Positions 14,090 through 28,300 of a stretch of DNA of 64,000 nt are shown here, piece after piece (positions within the stretch are counted from its first letter, which is position 1; each line of letters begins with the position of its first letter). Under the pieces are notes generated by a model. That model searched no databases, was not told the DNA's origin, and saw only the letters and a program-made list of their open reading frames with translations. Source of the DNA: Lottia gigantea (lineage: Eukaryota > Mollusca > Gastropoda > Lottiidae); the NCBI RefSeq assembly GCF_000327385.1, contig NW_008707351.1, positions 492,484 to 556,483 of the forward strand. The letters are read 5' to 3'. A program made the position numbers and the translations under genes.

Positions 14090-14135
14090 CATTGTCGTAT
14101 GATTATGTCCATTCTAGGAGGTGGCATCCTTTAAA
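14090..14135. repeat. MITE family C, right-end fragment
   Basis: TATGTCCATTCTAGGAGGTG + GCATCCTTTAAAGAG repeats the right terminus of the family C element about 100 bases upstream, so the end was duplicated or belongs to a second, deleted copy. Confidence 0.6.
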
Positions 14136-14939
14136 GAGCTGGAAAGATATTCTAATAATACAATACAGGATATACTTATTCCTTTCTATATCAATATCTC
14201 AAATAGTTCCTTGTCCTTGTTCTATAGTGTTAGATAGTAGACATGCACAATTATTCAGCTATTTTCAAGTTAGTGTAACCTTTCTAGATTTGTCTTATAT
14301 CATTTTTTGAGTTCATATATATATGCAAGTCGCTTTTTATTGGGTTTATAAAAGGTGAAATAAAAAGGAATGATAAGTAATTTCAGAGTTCAAAAGGTTT
14401 TCCAAGGTGAATACTCCTGACTTGTAAGCTAGAGATATAATGATAACCTTTGTGGTTTCTCCTCATTTTGTGATATAGTAATTTTGTTTGAAGTAGTAGC
14501 AAATTGTGCATGAGTGAAGGATTATTATTTTTGAGGTTTAGGCAGTGAAAAGTCTCTATGTGCTATAACTTATGAAATGGTTTCAATTTATAGTAAGTAT
14601 GATGTATCATGTATATTGTGCTTGAAATTTTTCAAAGTTTGAGATATTTTTTATTCAAGTATTTTACATTGACATATCTTTTGAAATTTTGTGGAACATT
14701 TTCATGATTTTGGTTTCAGAATAGGGTGATTATATATCAGAGTGGTCCAATTTTTAGTGCTAGGTATTTATATTAAACATATTTGTTTCAGAGAAACTGT
14801 GCCTATATATAAAACATTGCCATCTATTAGACTTTTTTGGCAAATCTTTTGCTTGATATTGAACATTAACTGCCTTACAAATAAACTGCAAAAGTGTATT
14901 TAATTATAGTGTTTTTAATTGTGTATACATACATAACTT

Positions 14940-15185
14940 TATACCATATTGTGAATATAACGATATTAACATCAAAATTGTGAATATAACTTTACAAATA
15001 GTGAATATAACTTTGAACAGTGTGAATATAACTTTAATACCGGAATTGTCAGTATATCAGTATACACAAAAATTGTGAACATAACATTAATTTATACCAA
15101 AAGTGTGAATGTATTTATATTTTATGCTGAAATTGTGAATATAACTTGATATAAACAGTGTAAGTTTAAACCTATATTGTGAAAT
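14940..15185 (+). repeat. Degenerate repeat of ATTGTGAATATAACTTT
   Basis: At least seven copies of a core ATTGTGAATATAAC, separated by 10-40 bases of variable AT-rich sequence. Confidence 0.65.
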
Positions 15186-15558
15186 ACAGACAACTTTTTC
15201 CCGCCGAAAGAATTTTTTTGTTCAGTTTATTTGATATTCAATATATCTTGGGATGAAGCTACCATAGTTAAAATTGGAGTATAATTCAGTCTTTATATTA
15301 TATTATTGATAAGACCACCACCATTAAAACTGGATAATTTTCTACCTCTCAAGTTTAAAAGACACAGCATGACCACAGGCATTTTATTTGTCCTGAATTT
15401 CTGGTAAGTTTCTCTTACATAAAAACCACTATCATTATTAAGATCTTAAGTTATTTTTGGATGATTTGACCTACTAATATGCCTTTATCTTATATCTTAA
15501 TATAGCTTGAAAACAGTGTGTCATCTATATTTTTATGCTTATATCTTGGATGCTAATT

Positions 15559-15993
15559 TTCAGTCAGTGGTTCTGCAATTCCACTATTAATACTAAGTAC
15601 TTGTTTGATGACATCACTAACCACAAAATATTCTTTATCACACAAGGCCCTTCTCGATTAGTTATTTTAACAAACACTTAGGTTTAGTGGAATTGCAGAG
15701 ACCACAGACATCTGATTGAAAATTGGAATGATGCAAATTGATGCCAACTGTGTTAGTGCTGGCACTGAAATTGTTAGAAACTATTTTTGAGACAGTGAAC
15801 GCTAACCACTTCTATCAACTATATTACCAAATATCACAGTTATAAAGTTATCAATTAATGAAACTTTGAAGATGAAATGTTAATTTTTATCCCATTACCC
15901 CGTATTGCGATCGTGACATGATTGACGTTACCCAGCACTAATCTGTGTCCCTGATACACATGAAAAATTCAGAAACTTATTTACAATCCCTGT
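15559..15993. mobile_element. MITE family B, copy interrupted by a hAT-like MITE
   Basis: Inverted arms carry TGCAATTCCACTATTAATAC on the left and TTTAGTGGAATTGCAGAGAC on the right, with CATCACTAA-type sequence in the loop. The right arm continues ACATCTGATTGAAAATTGGA and, after the insertion at 15754-15940, GTGTCCCTGATACACATGA and TTTACAATCCCT, which is the family B terminus. The outer left arm appears missing. Confidence 0.65.
15754..15940. mobile_element. hAT-like MITE nested in family B
   Basis: A 187-bp insert starts TAGTGCTGG and ends CCAGCACTA, perfect inverted ends that fit the TAGNG-type termini of hAT elements. Flanks are AACTGTGT on the left and ATCTGTGT on the right, an 8-bp target duplication with one mismatch, also typical of hAT. 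It interrupts a family B copy at a point that is continuous in other copies, which gives the order of insertion. It has no coding capacity. Confidence 0.7.
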
Positions 15994-16933
15994 GTGAGGG
16001 TCAGCATGCCTTTTATCTCTAACAAATACTAACTGATAACTTTCACAGAGTTATCTGGTTTTATCAGATATTGCCTCCATAATGTAATATCACTTGTAAA
16101 AGGTTCAATCACATGTTTTAGATACAGAAATAGATTACTATATCCCACAAGTACCCTTATAACATCATATTCTGTCAAATTAATAACTTTCAAGGTTATC
16201 ATGGATTGTTGTTGAAATTCTATTTGCTCAATCATATTATAAACTTATTGTTCTAATAAAATTGGAAATATTACTTTTAATTTCTTTAACCTTCCATGGT
16301 TTTAAGGACCTCTTTCAAACTTCAAACATTTGAAATGAGAAATGTAAGCATCATATGTATTTTCCAGGGTTTATTTCCTTAAATAAAGGATGATGTATCC
16401 ATTATTTGTATGAACTCACTTTAAAAGCTTATAAAAAGAGCTCTAAATCATGACACACTTTCAAATATCAAATTTCCAAAATTATACAAAGGATGTGGTC
16501 GTTTACTTTAAAGGGAAATAAAAGGCATATAATCCTACCACTAAAGCCATTTGTATACTATTATTATTTTATCTCTAAATTTAGGGGTGAGCCAAGCGTT
16601 TTAAGATGTCTCGGTATAATAATCACAAGTGATAGGGGATGGAAGGATTTTACCTTATGTAATACAACCTCTAACATAGATTCATCATTCCTTTGTATAC
16701 AGTTTCTAGACCTTTTCTTTGTATACGGTTATTTTATGGCTATTATTACTGTTTTACATTGGGTATTTTTTGCCCTTTTATTCTTTTATGAGCCACTGTT
16801 TGCTGATATACAGACTACATTTTCTGAAAAATAAAACTTTTGAAAGTTGAAAATCAGTCTGTCTTTGACAAAATTATTATTAGCAAAATAATTTAATTTA
16901 AGTTTTCAATCTAGGATTGCTATATATTTCAAG

Positions 16934-17226
16934 TTTCAAGTAACTACCACTTAGGATGACCAACAAATTAAAATTTTTATACTTGGCCAAAATGAGTTTT
17001 TGTTCATCAGTGGACTTAGCTGGTATCATAACTATACAACAGAATTTCTATAATCGAATAAATCCATAAAACTGAGTTATAATCCATTTAACTAAGTCAT
17101 TTTGAAACATGCTTAGAAGTGTTTTACAATAATTATTTAGTTTATTTAATGGGTATTATATTGTCATGGCACCTGGTAAGTCCACCTGATATACTCTTAT
17201 AGACCAAGTTTGAGACTTACTGATGC
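16934..17226. mobile_element. MITE family C, copy 2
   Basis: It has TAACTACCACTTAGGATGAC near the left end, then the shared CAAAATGAGTTTTTGTTCAT and CATGGCACCTGGTAAG pieces, and AGTTTGAGACTTACTGATG near the right end. The termini are less well kept than in the copies at 13653 and 23554. Confidence 0.65.
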
Positions 17227-20200
17227 TCAAATAAAATATAAGTTTTCAGTAATAAAGCTTGCAAAACAGATAGTGAAATTGCTCTTTTCAAGGGCTTAGC
17301 TGATGGAAAAATTATATAATCCTTAAAATCTACTAAGGAAGACCTATATTTTATCTAACAATTTCTACTAATCTTTATATTGTAATATTACCGAGATAAA
17401 AGTAACCTTCAGACAACCTGTATTTATTATTCATTTATCATGGTATTATCAAATTATCTTTCATATTAACCTCCAATAAACCTGATTGCTGTTGAGGCAA
17501 TTCCAGTGAAGGTTTTATGTTATAACCTGATTTAGACGTGTTTCTATATTTCCCAAATGTAAGAATCTGTTTTTGGTCAAAAAAGCCTTGATATTTTAGT
17601 AATTTGTAATTCTTGATTAAAATTTATTTATATAATTTTTGAGAACTTATTGCTAAAAACCATGTACTAACAATCTGATCAGCAAAACCAAACCTGAAAA
17701 CGACATATTCAAGAAATATAGTAATAGCTAGTGAACCTTTCAAATGAGGAAGTATAACAGTCATAATGCTATTCCTAAGGATAAGATTTTGATCAGATCC
17801 TATTTAAAATAAGGTCATAATTATTCTTGCATTTTCTTAACGTTCAGTTAGGGTAGTTGGGGTAGGGTGATTGGAACTTGATAATGATTCCAAAATGGGT
17901 CATTTTACATGCACTTTATTATTATATTGTTTGTTGTTAACACACAATCAACCTTGATGTCTGCCTCAGATTCAGACCATTATCAGATTTGGTATGTACA
18001 AACATAGGGCTTGATAATAATCTGAAAATATATCTGTCGTATAACCCTAATTGAAGTGGCTATATTAGAAATAAAAACTAATATAAAAAACGGATCGAAA
18101 GTTTAGTACTGTTTTAGTGCTGTTTGTTGTTTACACACCATTAAGTTCTCTTAGTACAGGTGATCTGAACTGTCTATACTATCTACAAGACTGATATGTG
18201 TCTTTAATCAACTGTCTATAAAGATATAAAGTGTATCATATTATATAGCCTACAGGTCATAATATTAAAACATGTATTGAAAACACACTGATCAATCATA
18301 TCTCTACTTTCATTTTCTCTTTGTAATATTCATAGTTCTTAAAGGGCAAAACACTTTCTTTTGAATGTGGCTAATATAAAACGACAGTAAAAGTCAGTAG
18401 GATAATTGGTGCTTTTGTTAAGTACTTATGTTGATCAATAAGTACCTCTGAATACTTTGTAGATTATGTGAAATTTTAGGGGTTTTTTTGAAGGGGGTAT
18501 TGCAGGATATAATAAAAGATGTGCAATAATGTATGCTAAAACTAAAAACCTTTAATAACTTGTATACACTTTTGATGCATAAGCTTATACAATAGGATTA
18601 ACAAGATAATAAAAAACTGAGCTCAAAGTCGGAATTTTGTACACAGTTTTATAAAAAATTGGTGTTTTGTGAACTTCATTTCCATTGAAAGTTTTTTGAG
18701 AGCGGTTCAATTTCATTGGGTATGTCCATTCGTGTATGAAACTTTTCTTCATATGTAATATATCTGTGTAAAGTCTTAATTGGGCAGATTGTATGTTCTT
18801 CTTTCTCTTAATTGATTCAAGACGTAGTTAATTAAGGTTGGTAGGTTCAAAAATGTATGATTATATAATATTTCATTTACATTTTAAGGACAACAAATTT
18901 TTTCTAAAAAACTACAACTACAGCTGTGAATTATTGAAAGAATTCCATTATAACTTCAAGCATCCTGGAATTTGTCCAAGATGATTCTTTGAAAAATGTC
19001 CACAACACTCCTACAATACAGCTAATATTACTTACACCTTGTATCAAACTATGTCAAGGGTATTGTATTATTGATTACTATGGAATTCCAGTCAGATTTT
19101 CGGTGGTAATTAGGTTCTTTCATTAGGATTACAAAATTTTTTCCTTATTGTTATAGCTTTAGATTTATGAATAGATTTTTTAATTTATGTCATAAGCCAG
19201 AATTCTTGGAGCATGATTAATAAGCTTATATGATATATTGAGGCTGTCTTCATTGATTTAATCTGCATCATGATATTTGTTGCCGATATTATGGAGCTGC
19301 CATATCTTTGAAATTTATGTTTCTTTACCTGATGCTGTTGTTATTATTGAGTGGCCACTCCATTAAAATTTGTTAGTATCAACATCTATTGCTGTATTGC
19401 AATTGCCACTCGGTTGTAAAATTTGAGTACTGCACCTTTTGCTATTATTGCTAATTTGCCTGCTGCATCTATTGAAGTTATCATAGTCCACATATAGACC
19501 TATCTGTAACTTCCCTTATGGCCCTTTTCCAATATTTGCCTGTAACACGCACGCACCTCCATCTAAATTGTTACTGCACACCAAGAATTTTTTTCTGGCA
19601 GTTCAGTTGTTACCTGATACCGGTAGTGGCATCTGAAAAATTGTCTTTTATTAATTCCTCTTCGCAATTAATTATGGGTTGGGATATGGTTAACACCTAT
19701 ATAAACAACATTGTTCCAGGAATCTAGGTGATATATAGGTCCTAATAAATACCATGATAAATTAGTCTGCTTCCAATATTACAATAGTTATTTTTACCAA
19801 GGAATTTGTTTATTTGACTGTTCTGACCTCTACAGTCTGCTACTTAGTTGGATTTAATAAGGATGAAGCATGGTCATGATTTATAGTTATCCACTTGTCT
19901 CAGAACCAGCTACAAAACACTAGCTATATAATACACGCTAGAGGTAGTGACATGATATATATGTATCAATATTTTTTATGATACAATGCATACAAAATGA
20001 TAAACATTTATATAAGCTGACACATATTTAGATGTCATCCAAAATGGAAAGTCCCATTTGAAAACTTGGCGAGAATGTTTTGATGAGTAAAAAGTTTGTA
20101 CCTTTGGATTGTCATAATCAACTGATTTCATATGATAGTACCTCAAGATGTTGTGTAAGGATTCTGAACATAACAGAACAGCCAGATTTATGCAAAAAAA

Positions 20201-23200
20201 TTTATCGATTAATACTGCACACAGCACACAAATGGTTTTGGTCAGCTTTTTTTGTCATAGACTAGAATCTTGTCAAGAGTTTCACAGACTTGCTGGCACA
20301 TGAAGAGACACAAATTCATTTTCCCTATCTGTGTATAAGCTCAAGACACAATTCAAGTGAAAATGAATCTGATTGGAAGATGACACTCTGAGTCAGTCTT
20401 TTCTCTTCGTGAATATGAAGAAAAGAATCACTGACTAGGAAAAAATCTTAAAATCTGAAAAAATTAAACTGGTTTGATGATCAAAATAATAATCTTGTAT
20501 TGGAAACACAGACACATGTGAGATTTCACTCAAGATTTGCATCTGTGACAAATATCAGCAACAAAAATTGTGGCCGCTATAGTAGGTGAAATACTTGAAG
20601 TCAAAATAATGTTCATGTTGCTCTTAACTGCATAAAATGTTGATGTTGATATGTTGAAGAAAGTCAAGCTAGATAGTCTGTTCTAAATCTTGTAACCTTT
20701 GACGTCATACATCATGTACATATCATTGTATTAGCCTTGTTAAGCTGACAGCTCTGGCTTAATAAGGCTTTAGTTCCAGATAGTCTGCTCAAAGGGATGA
20801 AGGATAATTGATTTGGCAATGTGAAGAGGAAAATCTAAGATAGAATTCTTTGAGGAAGAAGGGAGTTTTTAATCATAAAAACCACATATATGTAATGCTC
20901 ACATGAATATCAACTTGGAATTGTGTGGAATTCTATATTTTATTATTATTTATATTCCCTGATGAATCAGCTTCCAAAAATATATCACAAGAACTTACAA
21001 TAACAAAATCTTTCACTGTTCAATTTTTTGAACTGATATGCTCTTTTAGAATTGAGGCTGTATTAATTTTGAAAAGTACAATGAATAGCTTAAATTGAGC
21101 TTAATTAGCTGGTAAGGCAAATATTTCTACAATTTGCTATGCTTATTTCTTAAACTATCAGGAAATCCTTATTGTTAATTCATATCCTTCAACCTATCTT
21201 TAAATACCAAGAATCAAAAGAGTGTCAAAACTAACAGAGCTTCGACCTTCTGTGACAGGATCTGGTTGTATCTCATGATGTTGACCATGTAGTGGCGGGC
21301 TTACTCTTCTTGAAACATCTGATGGCACTTCCCTTTAGATGAGTCAACCACGATACAACTTTTACTCTTGATTTTGCCATCCTTTGGACAAGATTTTGAT
21401 TATCAGAATTGAATTGCTTGTAGGTATTTTGATTAAAAGTCTATGGTTATTATATCATGTGATAAAATGAGATAATTGGTACTACTAGACAAACGGGTAC
21501 TAAAGTTTATGTAAGGAAATTATTTAATAGGATAATAAAGCAGTAATAAATATTAGGAGATTATTTGTAATAATGTAATAAAGCTTGACAGATAAGGAAA
21601 GTCCATATAGTTGTATAATTTATTGCTTTTATTCTGTGTATTGTGTAGGCCATGCCATATGTTTATGAAATGTTGGTTACCAGGAAAATGAAGAACCAAT
21701 CTCATTGGCAGATAAAATTCATTTGGATTTGTTTGGTTTGGGTATAGTTTGACCTTGTGACAAATTGAGCATCTGCAATTTCACTGACTTCCTAAATCAT
21801 TTGTTAGGCTTGTCTATTGCAGGGCACACTGAGTGAAAAATATCATTATTGCTGTTAGTTCCTTGTTTTTCACAAAAAATTAAATCTGGTTGTCAACCTG
21901 AGCAGTCAGAATCTCTTACCAGCTGTGAATGGGAGTTGTTATCAGTTGTTCAACTTTTTGATTATGCTGACTTTAACTGATCGCATGAGAAACATGATAA
22001 CACTACCAGTAATGGCTATGTGAACTCTCTAAAAGATGCAGAATTCTTAATCATGAAATGGCATCAGAATTATAGTTAGCCTGCCATAATTTGTTGGTAA
22101 AACTCAAATTGGTGGATTTAAAAGTATTTTGGGCCAGCAGGGTTGTAACCCAATGAATTTGGAAGAAAAAGTATGACATTAACTTGTAGACTCTCTGGAA
22201 TTACCAGTAAGAAACTTTTTGTTTATTTAATTGCCATAAGGACAGAAAACTCTACCCTAATTGATCAGGCTTAATAGAATTCCATTCATTAATTGCCAAT
22301 CATAGTAATGATCAAATGACATTGTTTGTTAGAAATAATTAAGTCTATTTCCATGACATTCTATTTAAGGTCATGACATGCTCACCTGACATTTGTTGAC
22401 ATGTCAGTCTGTGACATATCAAAATGTATATAAATAAGTAATTGTATACTTGATTGATAGGTAATGATAACTGATAAGCAACTTGTTTTGACGGAGACAT
22501 AATTTTAGATCTTGGATACAGTTGTTCCATTGTTGATTGGTGTTATCCAACAATCAAAGGAAACCAATGGATATCCTGTTAAAGATGGTAATGTAAGAAA
22601 TTGTTCCTTTGAATTAAATAACAGTGCTTAGATACATACTTATCTAGATTCACAATAGTATAACATAATATGGGTTCTGGGTGGGTGGATATGGCAGGGT
22701 GCAAACAAAAATGTTATATATATGCTAATGTTAGCTTATATTCATTATTCATTAAAATATAAAGCATGTAATTTCATATGAAGTTATTTTAACCAGTTGA
22801 GACAACTTTTTTTTCATTAAAATAGAGTTACTCAATCTCATGTATTATTCAGAATATTTAAGAAGCGAGTGGATTGTTAAAAGGTAACTTCACATTAATA
22901 TATGTCTTATTTGATTTAATCCGTAATAGAGTAGACATCAAGGGCAAGATGTAAGAAATATGTTACATTGACAGAGATATTGAGACAAACTTTATAAATG
23001 CAATCAATGTACATACATAGATATATTTTAACAAAAAATTATCTCATTAGTTTTACTTTTATTTCTAATTTCGGTATTTAAGTTGGAACACCTAGATTTG
23101 GTTTCTTAATTTATATTATTTTTTCTAAATTTGAAAACACACGACTTTGCATAATGAAGCTGGGTGGAGTATTTGATTAGATTAGAAAATTACATTTCAT

Positions 23201-23553
23201 ACATAACTTCACAGATTATGCAGTCTGTCTTTTTGCCTTATAATGAAATTAAATTTCAAACTATCATGTAAATTGGCTAAAACTGTCTCAAATAATTAAT
23301 TCCCTTTTAGAAAGTAAGGGTTGGTTAATTTAAAGAAATTTTAAAGTAGATTTGTTAATAAGTACAGACATTAACAAAAGCTGGATTATTGTGTATTTCC
23401 TCTTCTATTTTTAACATATCCAACATTACACACTGCATCCTACTACTGTATTCCATTTACAGGCACCTTTAGTTGTGCAGAAAAGGATTGAAACTAAACA
23501 CTGAGCAAGCACCAATTGTGGCATCAGAAATATTTCATTTTGAGGAATTTGAA

Positions 23554-23871
23554 TTAAAGGTATACTACCTCTTAGGATGACCAAAAAATTAAAATTTTTA
23601 AACTTGGCCAAAATCAGTTTTTGTTCATCAGTGGACTAACCTGGTGTCATAACTATACAACAGAATCCCTCTTTACTTCAATAAATCCATTAAATTAAGT
23701 AATTTTGAAACATGCTCAGAAGCATTTTTCATAATAGATATATCGTCTTATCTAGAAGTTCTATTCATTAGCCATGGCACCTGGTAAACACAACTGATAA
23801 TTATATACTCTTATTGACGATTATTTGAGACTTAACATTTTTTAGTCCATTAAGAGGTAGTATACCTTTAA
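23554..23871. mobile_element. MITE family C, copy 3 (best kept)
   Basis: The left end is TTAAAGGTATACTACCTCTT and the right end is AAGAGGTAGTATACCTTTAA, a perfect 20-bp inverted pair that begins and ends with TTAA. Internal sequence matches the copies at 13653 and 16934. It is about 318 bp and carries no gene. Confidence 0.85.
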
Positions 23872-25315
23872 CAATATCTGTCAGACAATTTAGTGAATAC
23901 TTAAAAAATTGCGTTACAAAAAAGTAAAGTTTATGGTTTGTTAATGGAATTTTTTTTGAAAAACAAATAAAAGTAAAAGAAAGCTTATTACTAGTCAAAT
24001 AAACATATTATACAGTGTGATATAAGTTATTGCCAATACTACTGTGTACATTAATGTCAATAACCAACAAAATCTTTATTGACCAAATTTATTACCAAAT
24101 CAACATGAAGTCTAACACAGTCCAAAACTTACAGTTATCATATCAGTTCAAATCTCTTGGACCACACAGTCTAAAACTCTTAACATACCCTTGTTATTTA
24201 TAATATCATATTTTGTTTCATCTTTTGCCAACTTTCACTGGCTTATTGGGATGTTTTGAAATCTTTGTGACCAAATATCAGTTTAAGGAAGAGCTTTAAA
24301 TTTTGGTTTCCATCCTGGGATATGAGTACCCCCAGCCAGGGTTACCAGAAGGCATAGTAAGAGTACTTAGAGCAAGTACAAGAGTCTCAAAAACAATTTT
24401 GAAAAAGTTATATTGTAGCTTAGGTGCTAATAATTCCTATGTCTGCATCAACCTACCATATAAGCATGCATTTTGTTTATGGTAGGTAGGCAGCAGATCA
24501 GGGAATATGGAATACAGCAATAAACATTAAGGTTAAGGGGATTGGAAACAATTGGAAACTGCAAAGCAATTAATTGAAATAGGTTTCCTTCACAATGACC
24601 AGTGTTCAGTGTTTTTGGAGGTGAAGATTTTGTTTGGACTTTAAATTTAATACCATCAAAGTAATTCTGCCATATATTGACTTGGTATCCATACTCTGAT
24701 TGTGCACTTGTAAATGTGGAGATGATGACAAAATATTGTGTACATGACAAAATAACATTAAACCATGAATCTACTTGATATTGTCTGACAATTTTTACAG
24801 GACATAGACATATTGTTTTGTTACTCTACATACAAACCCCCACATAATCTCACTTTTAACACTGCAGTACCGTACTTGAGATAATATCAGTATTGCTGGT
24901 AAACAGGTACTTTCACAAAAAGAATCAAATTTAAAGCCACATTAGAAAAGTTTACTGATTTAGAATGACAATGTGGATTTTTTTATAAACATTCGCTAAT
25001 TAAATAATACAAATTAACAAACAATAAGCGATACAAAATAATACAAATTTACAAATGATATTACATTTGCATACAAAATTATAAACATTTACAGATAATT
25101 GCGATACATATAGCAGATGAGGCACAGAGAGAGTTTAGAGATCTGTGCACCCGCTATGAATTTTATAGCCATGTAACCATTACTGCAGACATCACTGTGT
25201 TCATAACAGCTTGCAAACAAAAACTGCCAAAATTGTAGACAAACTGAAGATGATATCATATTTAAAAATGTTAGTGATTGTTTTCTAGTAAACATTGAAT
25301 ATTATATAATTTCAG

Positions 25316-28300
25316 GAAGGGGAAACGAAAGGATAAAGATTCACCTACTCCACCAGCCACAGAAGAACAACGTGAATATTTAACAGAAGAATGTGTTAAA
25401 GAAAGAATAACAGAAGTTGATCTCTTTAAATTAGCCTCATTACCTCCTAGTTTAGATTATAATGAATGGTTAGCTACACACAGTGAGTAATAGACTTCTT
25501 CTTCTCATTTATCTTCTTAAACCTTAACAGTTTCCTTTCTTCTGATCTGGTATTTAGAATGGCACCAACTCCTTTCTGACCTTGCCACTTCTTTATTCCT
25601 GGGTTGGTAGTAGAAAGACTTCCGACTCTTTTCTTGCCTCAATCGTTTCCTTTTTTGTAGACTTGTAGTTAAAAAGGTGCTGACTCTTTTTCGGCCTTGT
25701 CTGACTACAATTATATAGTTTTCTTAACTCATATCGATAATTCAAATTTTAACAATTTTAGGCGTATTTATTGAATTTGAATATTATTCTCAAAACTGGT
25801 CAAAGAGTTTTATAATGAATATGCGTTAACAAAAGTGAGTGAAGAGACACAAAGAAAAACAGGAAAATAGCTACAGTTGGTTTAAATCTGATTCTGACAA
25901 CCAAAAAAGCACCCCTTTTAAACACTTTCAAGGAAAAAAAGCTTTAATATAGGTCTGTCTCATTTAAATTTATTCACAACTTTGTTGATTTTGGTGTAGT
26001 ATGATGTAAGCTGTTATTTAGTCAGAATGAACTTTGGCCTTGTAGGTTCAAGACTAATTTGTTAAGAAACGAGTTCATTCTTTAGTATTATAATGTGGCT
26101 TGTTAACAATTCAAGTCATTTGTTAGAAAGGTCTTTCTCCACCCAAAATAACAGACTAGTTAAGGTTGGCTTCAATTTATACTTAGATTCGTTAGTTTTT
26201 AAACTTTATCTCTTATGTAGTAGATTAAATATTAAAGGATATTTTTGTCATAGAAGTTGCTTGATTGAGCTCCATTTCAGCTATCAGTGACACTTTTCAG
26301 AATCAAAATCTAACATCAGGTTCTCCTACAATATAACAAAATATATGATGAAAGTATATTAATTCAAGTCTTTTTTTCATGATGAGAGCTTAGACCTAAG
26401 CATGTTCACATTCTATAAGATTAACTGATCCTCTGATGCAATTGTTTTGTATGTACTCTACATCTGTGAATATTTCCACATATCTAATATTTTGATTCTT
26501 TATTGGAAATATTTATAACAAGCTTGAAGTAGTCTCAGTGCACCTAATGGTCCTGATGGCAATATTCAACTAGTTATGTTATTTGACTGCATTTCCAATC
26601 TAATAGTAAAAACAGAAGACTAACCAGATGTGATATCTATCAGTATATAATTGTGAAGTATTTGGGTAGACAATTACAGATTATTACTTCAATAATAACA
26701 TGTGGGCAATATCAAACTATTTTATTCCAGTCTATAGTTTGACATATCATACAGCTGAACTTCTGGCTAATTCCATAGATTATAGAATCATTTTTTGGAC
26801 ATCAGTGAGTTTGATGACTTTATGCCAAATCTAAGACTTTGTCATGTGGGCTAATGTCTTCCATCTTACCATCTGTTTTTTCCAATCACAAAAGAGTATT
26901 GACACTACCATCAGCATTCAATTACAAATGGCGGACCATCAGTAGCTGTTAAAAATTTCAAGACTCAGTTTTTAGGGTAAAAACTACACACGATATACAC
27001 AAATAAAAAAAGACATAAGGATGTAAAGTTTTTCAAAGATAGATTAGGAGTTGACGTTCTCAGACATTAGGTGATATTAGGTGTTCAGTACCTTACCAAA
27101 TGTAATCAAAATAATTATATAAGGGTTATAAATTGATAGCCTGTAAACCTAATTCTCTGATTGTCTAATATATTGATAAGACTAAAGATATTGAAAGAAT
27201 GAAGATGTATGTTTCTAATCACCTTACACCCAACCAATGTAAATAAGTAATGTGTTTGATGTCTACTATCTTCTAACACAGTACATACCGGTACCTTTTA
27301 GTCAATAGACATTTATTATTGACTTAATTCAAGGCTACATTCCTCTAGTCCAGATTACACAGTCTGATTGAAATCAAACCCTCCCTTCCCCAAAATCAAG
27401 TATAATTGAGTCTGATTCAAGTCTGATTTAAATCCAATTTACATGAGTCTTATTCTAGTCCAGATTACACAAGTCTGATTCAAGTCTAATTTACATTTGT
27501 CTGATTTAAATCCAATTTACAGGGGTCTTATTCAAGTCTATATGAGTCTGATTCCATTTTAAATGTGTCTGATTTATGTTGTTTGCATGTGTCTGATTCA
27601 AGTCCAATTGACATGTGCCAGATTTCCAATTGACATGTGCCAGATTTCCAATTTACATGTGTCTGATTCTAGTCTAGTTTACATGTGTGTGATCCTAGTC
27701 CAATTAATATGTGTCATAGTCATGTCCAATTTACACAACTTATCTTATTCTAGCCCAGTTTACCTTTTTTTAGTGCACATGTAACTTTTACATGAATCTG
27801 AATCAAGACATTTTTAAAGAGATAAACTCTTGATGGTTTTTTTCAGTTCTCTGTTTTGCTTGATGTGTCTTATATGAGTCAGACTCAGTGATCTTTCAAA
27901 GAGACTTTTCTGAAAAATATGATTTCATTATTATTATATTTTCCATTATCTATTTCAGCAATAGCATTTTTTGACCATGTTAATTTAATGTATGGTGTAG
28001 TATCTGAATACTGTACTACAGAAGTTTGTCCTGCCATGACAGCTCCGGGCAATGTGTAAGTAGCATGTATTTCATGTCTAGAAAAACATAATTATGATAT
28101 GAATGGAAGTATGTTTCATTTGCCTTTGATACTGGGAAATGTTTTATGTTTATCAAATACCAAGAGCTGTTCAACCACTGAGTGATATATAAAAGTAGAG
28201 CAAGGTACAATCATAAACATTTTGGTTGTAGTGAATTTCAAACATTTTTTATCTTTACACACAATTTTCATTGACTGAGTTACCTGAAGTTTGTTGAGGG

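Larger units (their letters stand above)
1..25315. other. Non-coding block upstream of the first recognised MOB2 exon
   Basis: I found no exon I could support in this block. Open frames are short, mostly hydrophobic or of odd composition, without family motifs or good flanking splice sites. It holds tandem arrays, SINE pieces and MITE-like elements listed separately. Between them (about 780-2140, 3460-4940, 5410-10200, 11440-12640, 14140-15550, 17230-23550 and 23880-25315) I see only AT-rich sequence with homopolymer runs. Because the first recognised MOB2 exon begins with a split codon, at least one MOB2 exon must lie upstream, here or left of the window, so much of this block may be MOB2 intron 1. 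Confidence 0.6.

Noticed and set aside
16493-16834. 113-codon hydrophobic open frame
   Set aside because: No family motif, no supporting splice or start context, and its Phe/Tyr/Ile-rich composition is what AT-rich DNA gives by chance.
27563-27784. Open frame with repeated CVILVQLICV-like pieces
   Set aside because: Derived from the degenerate 30-bp repeat in a MOB2 intron.
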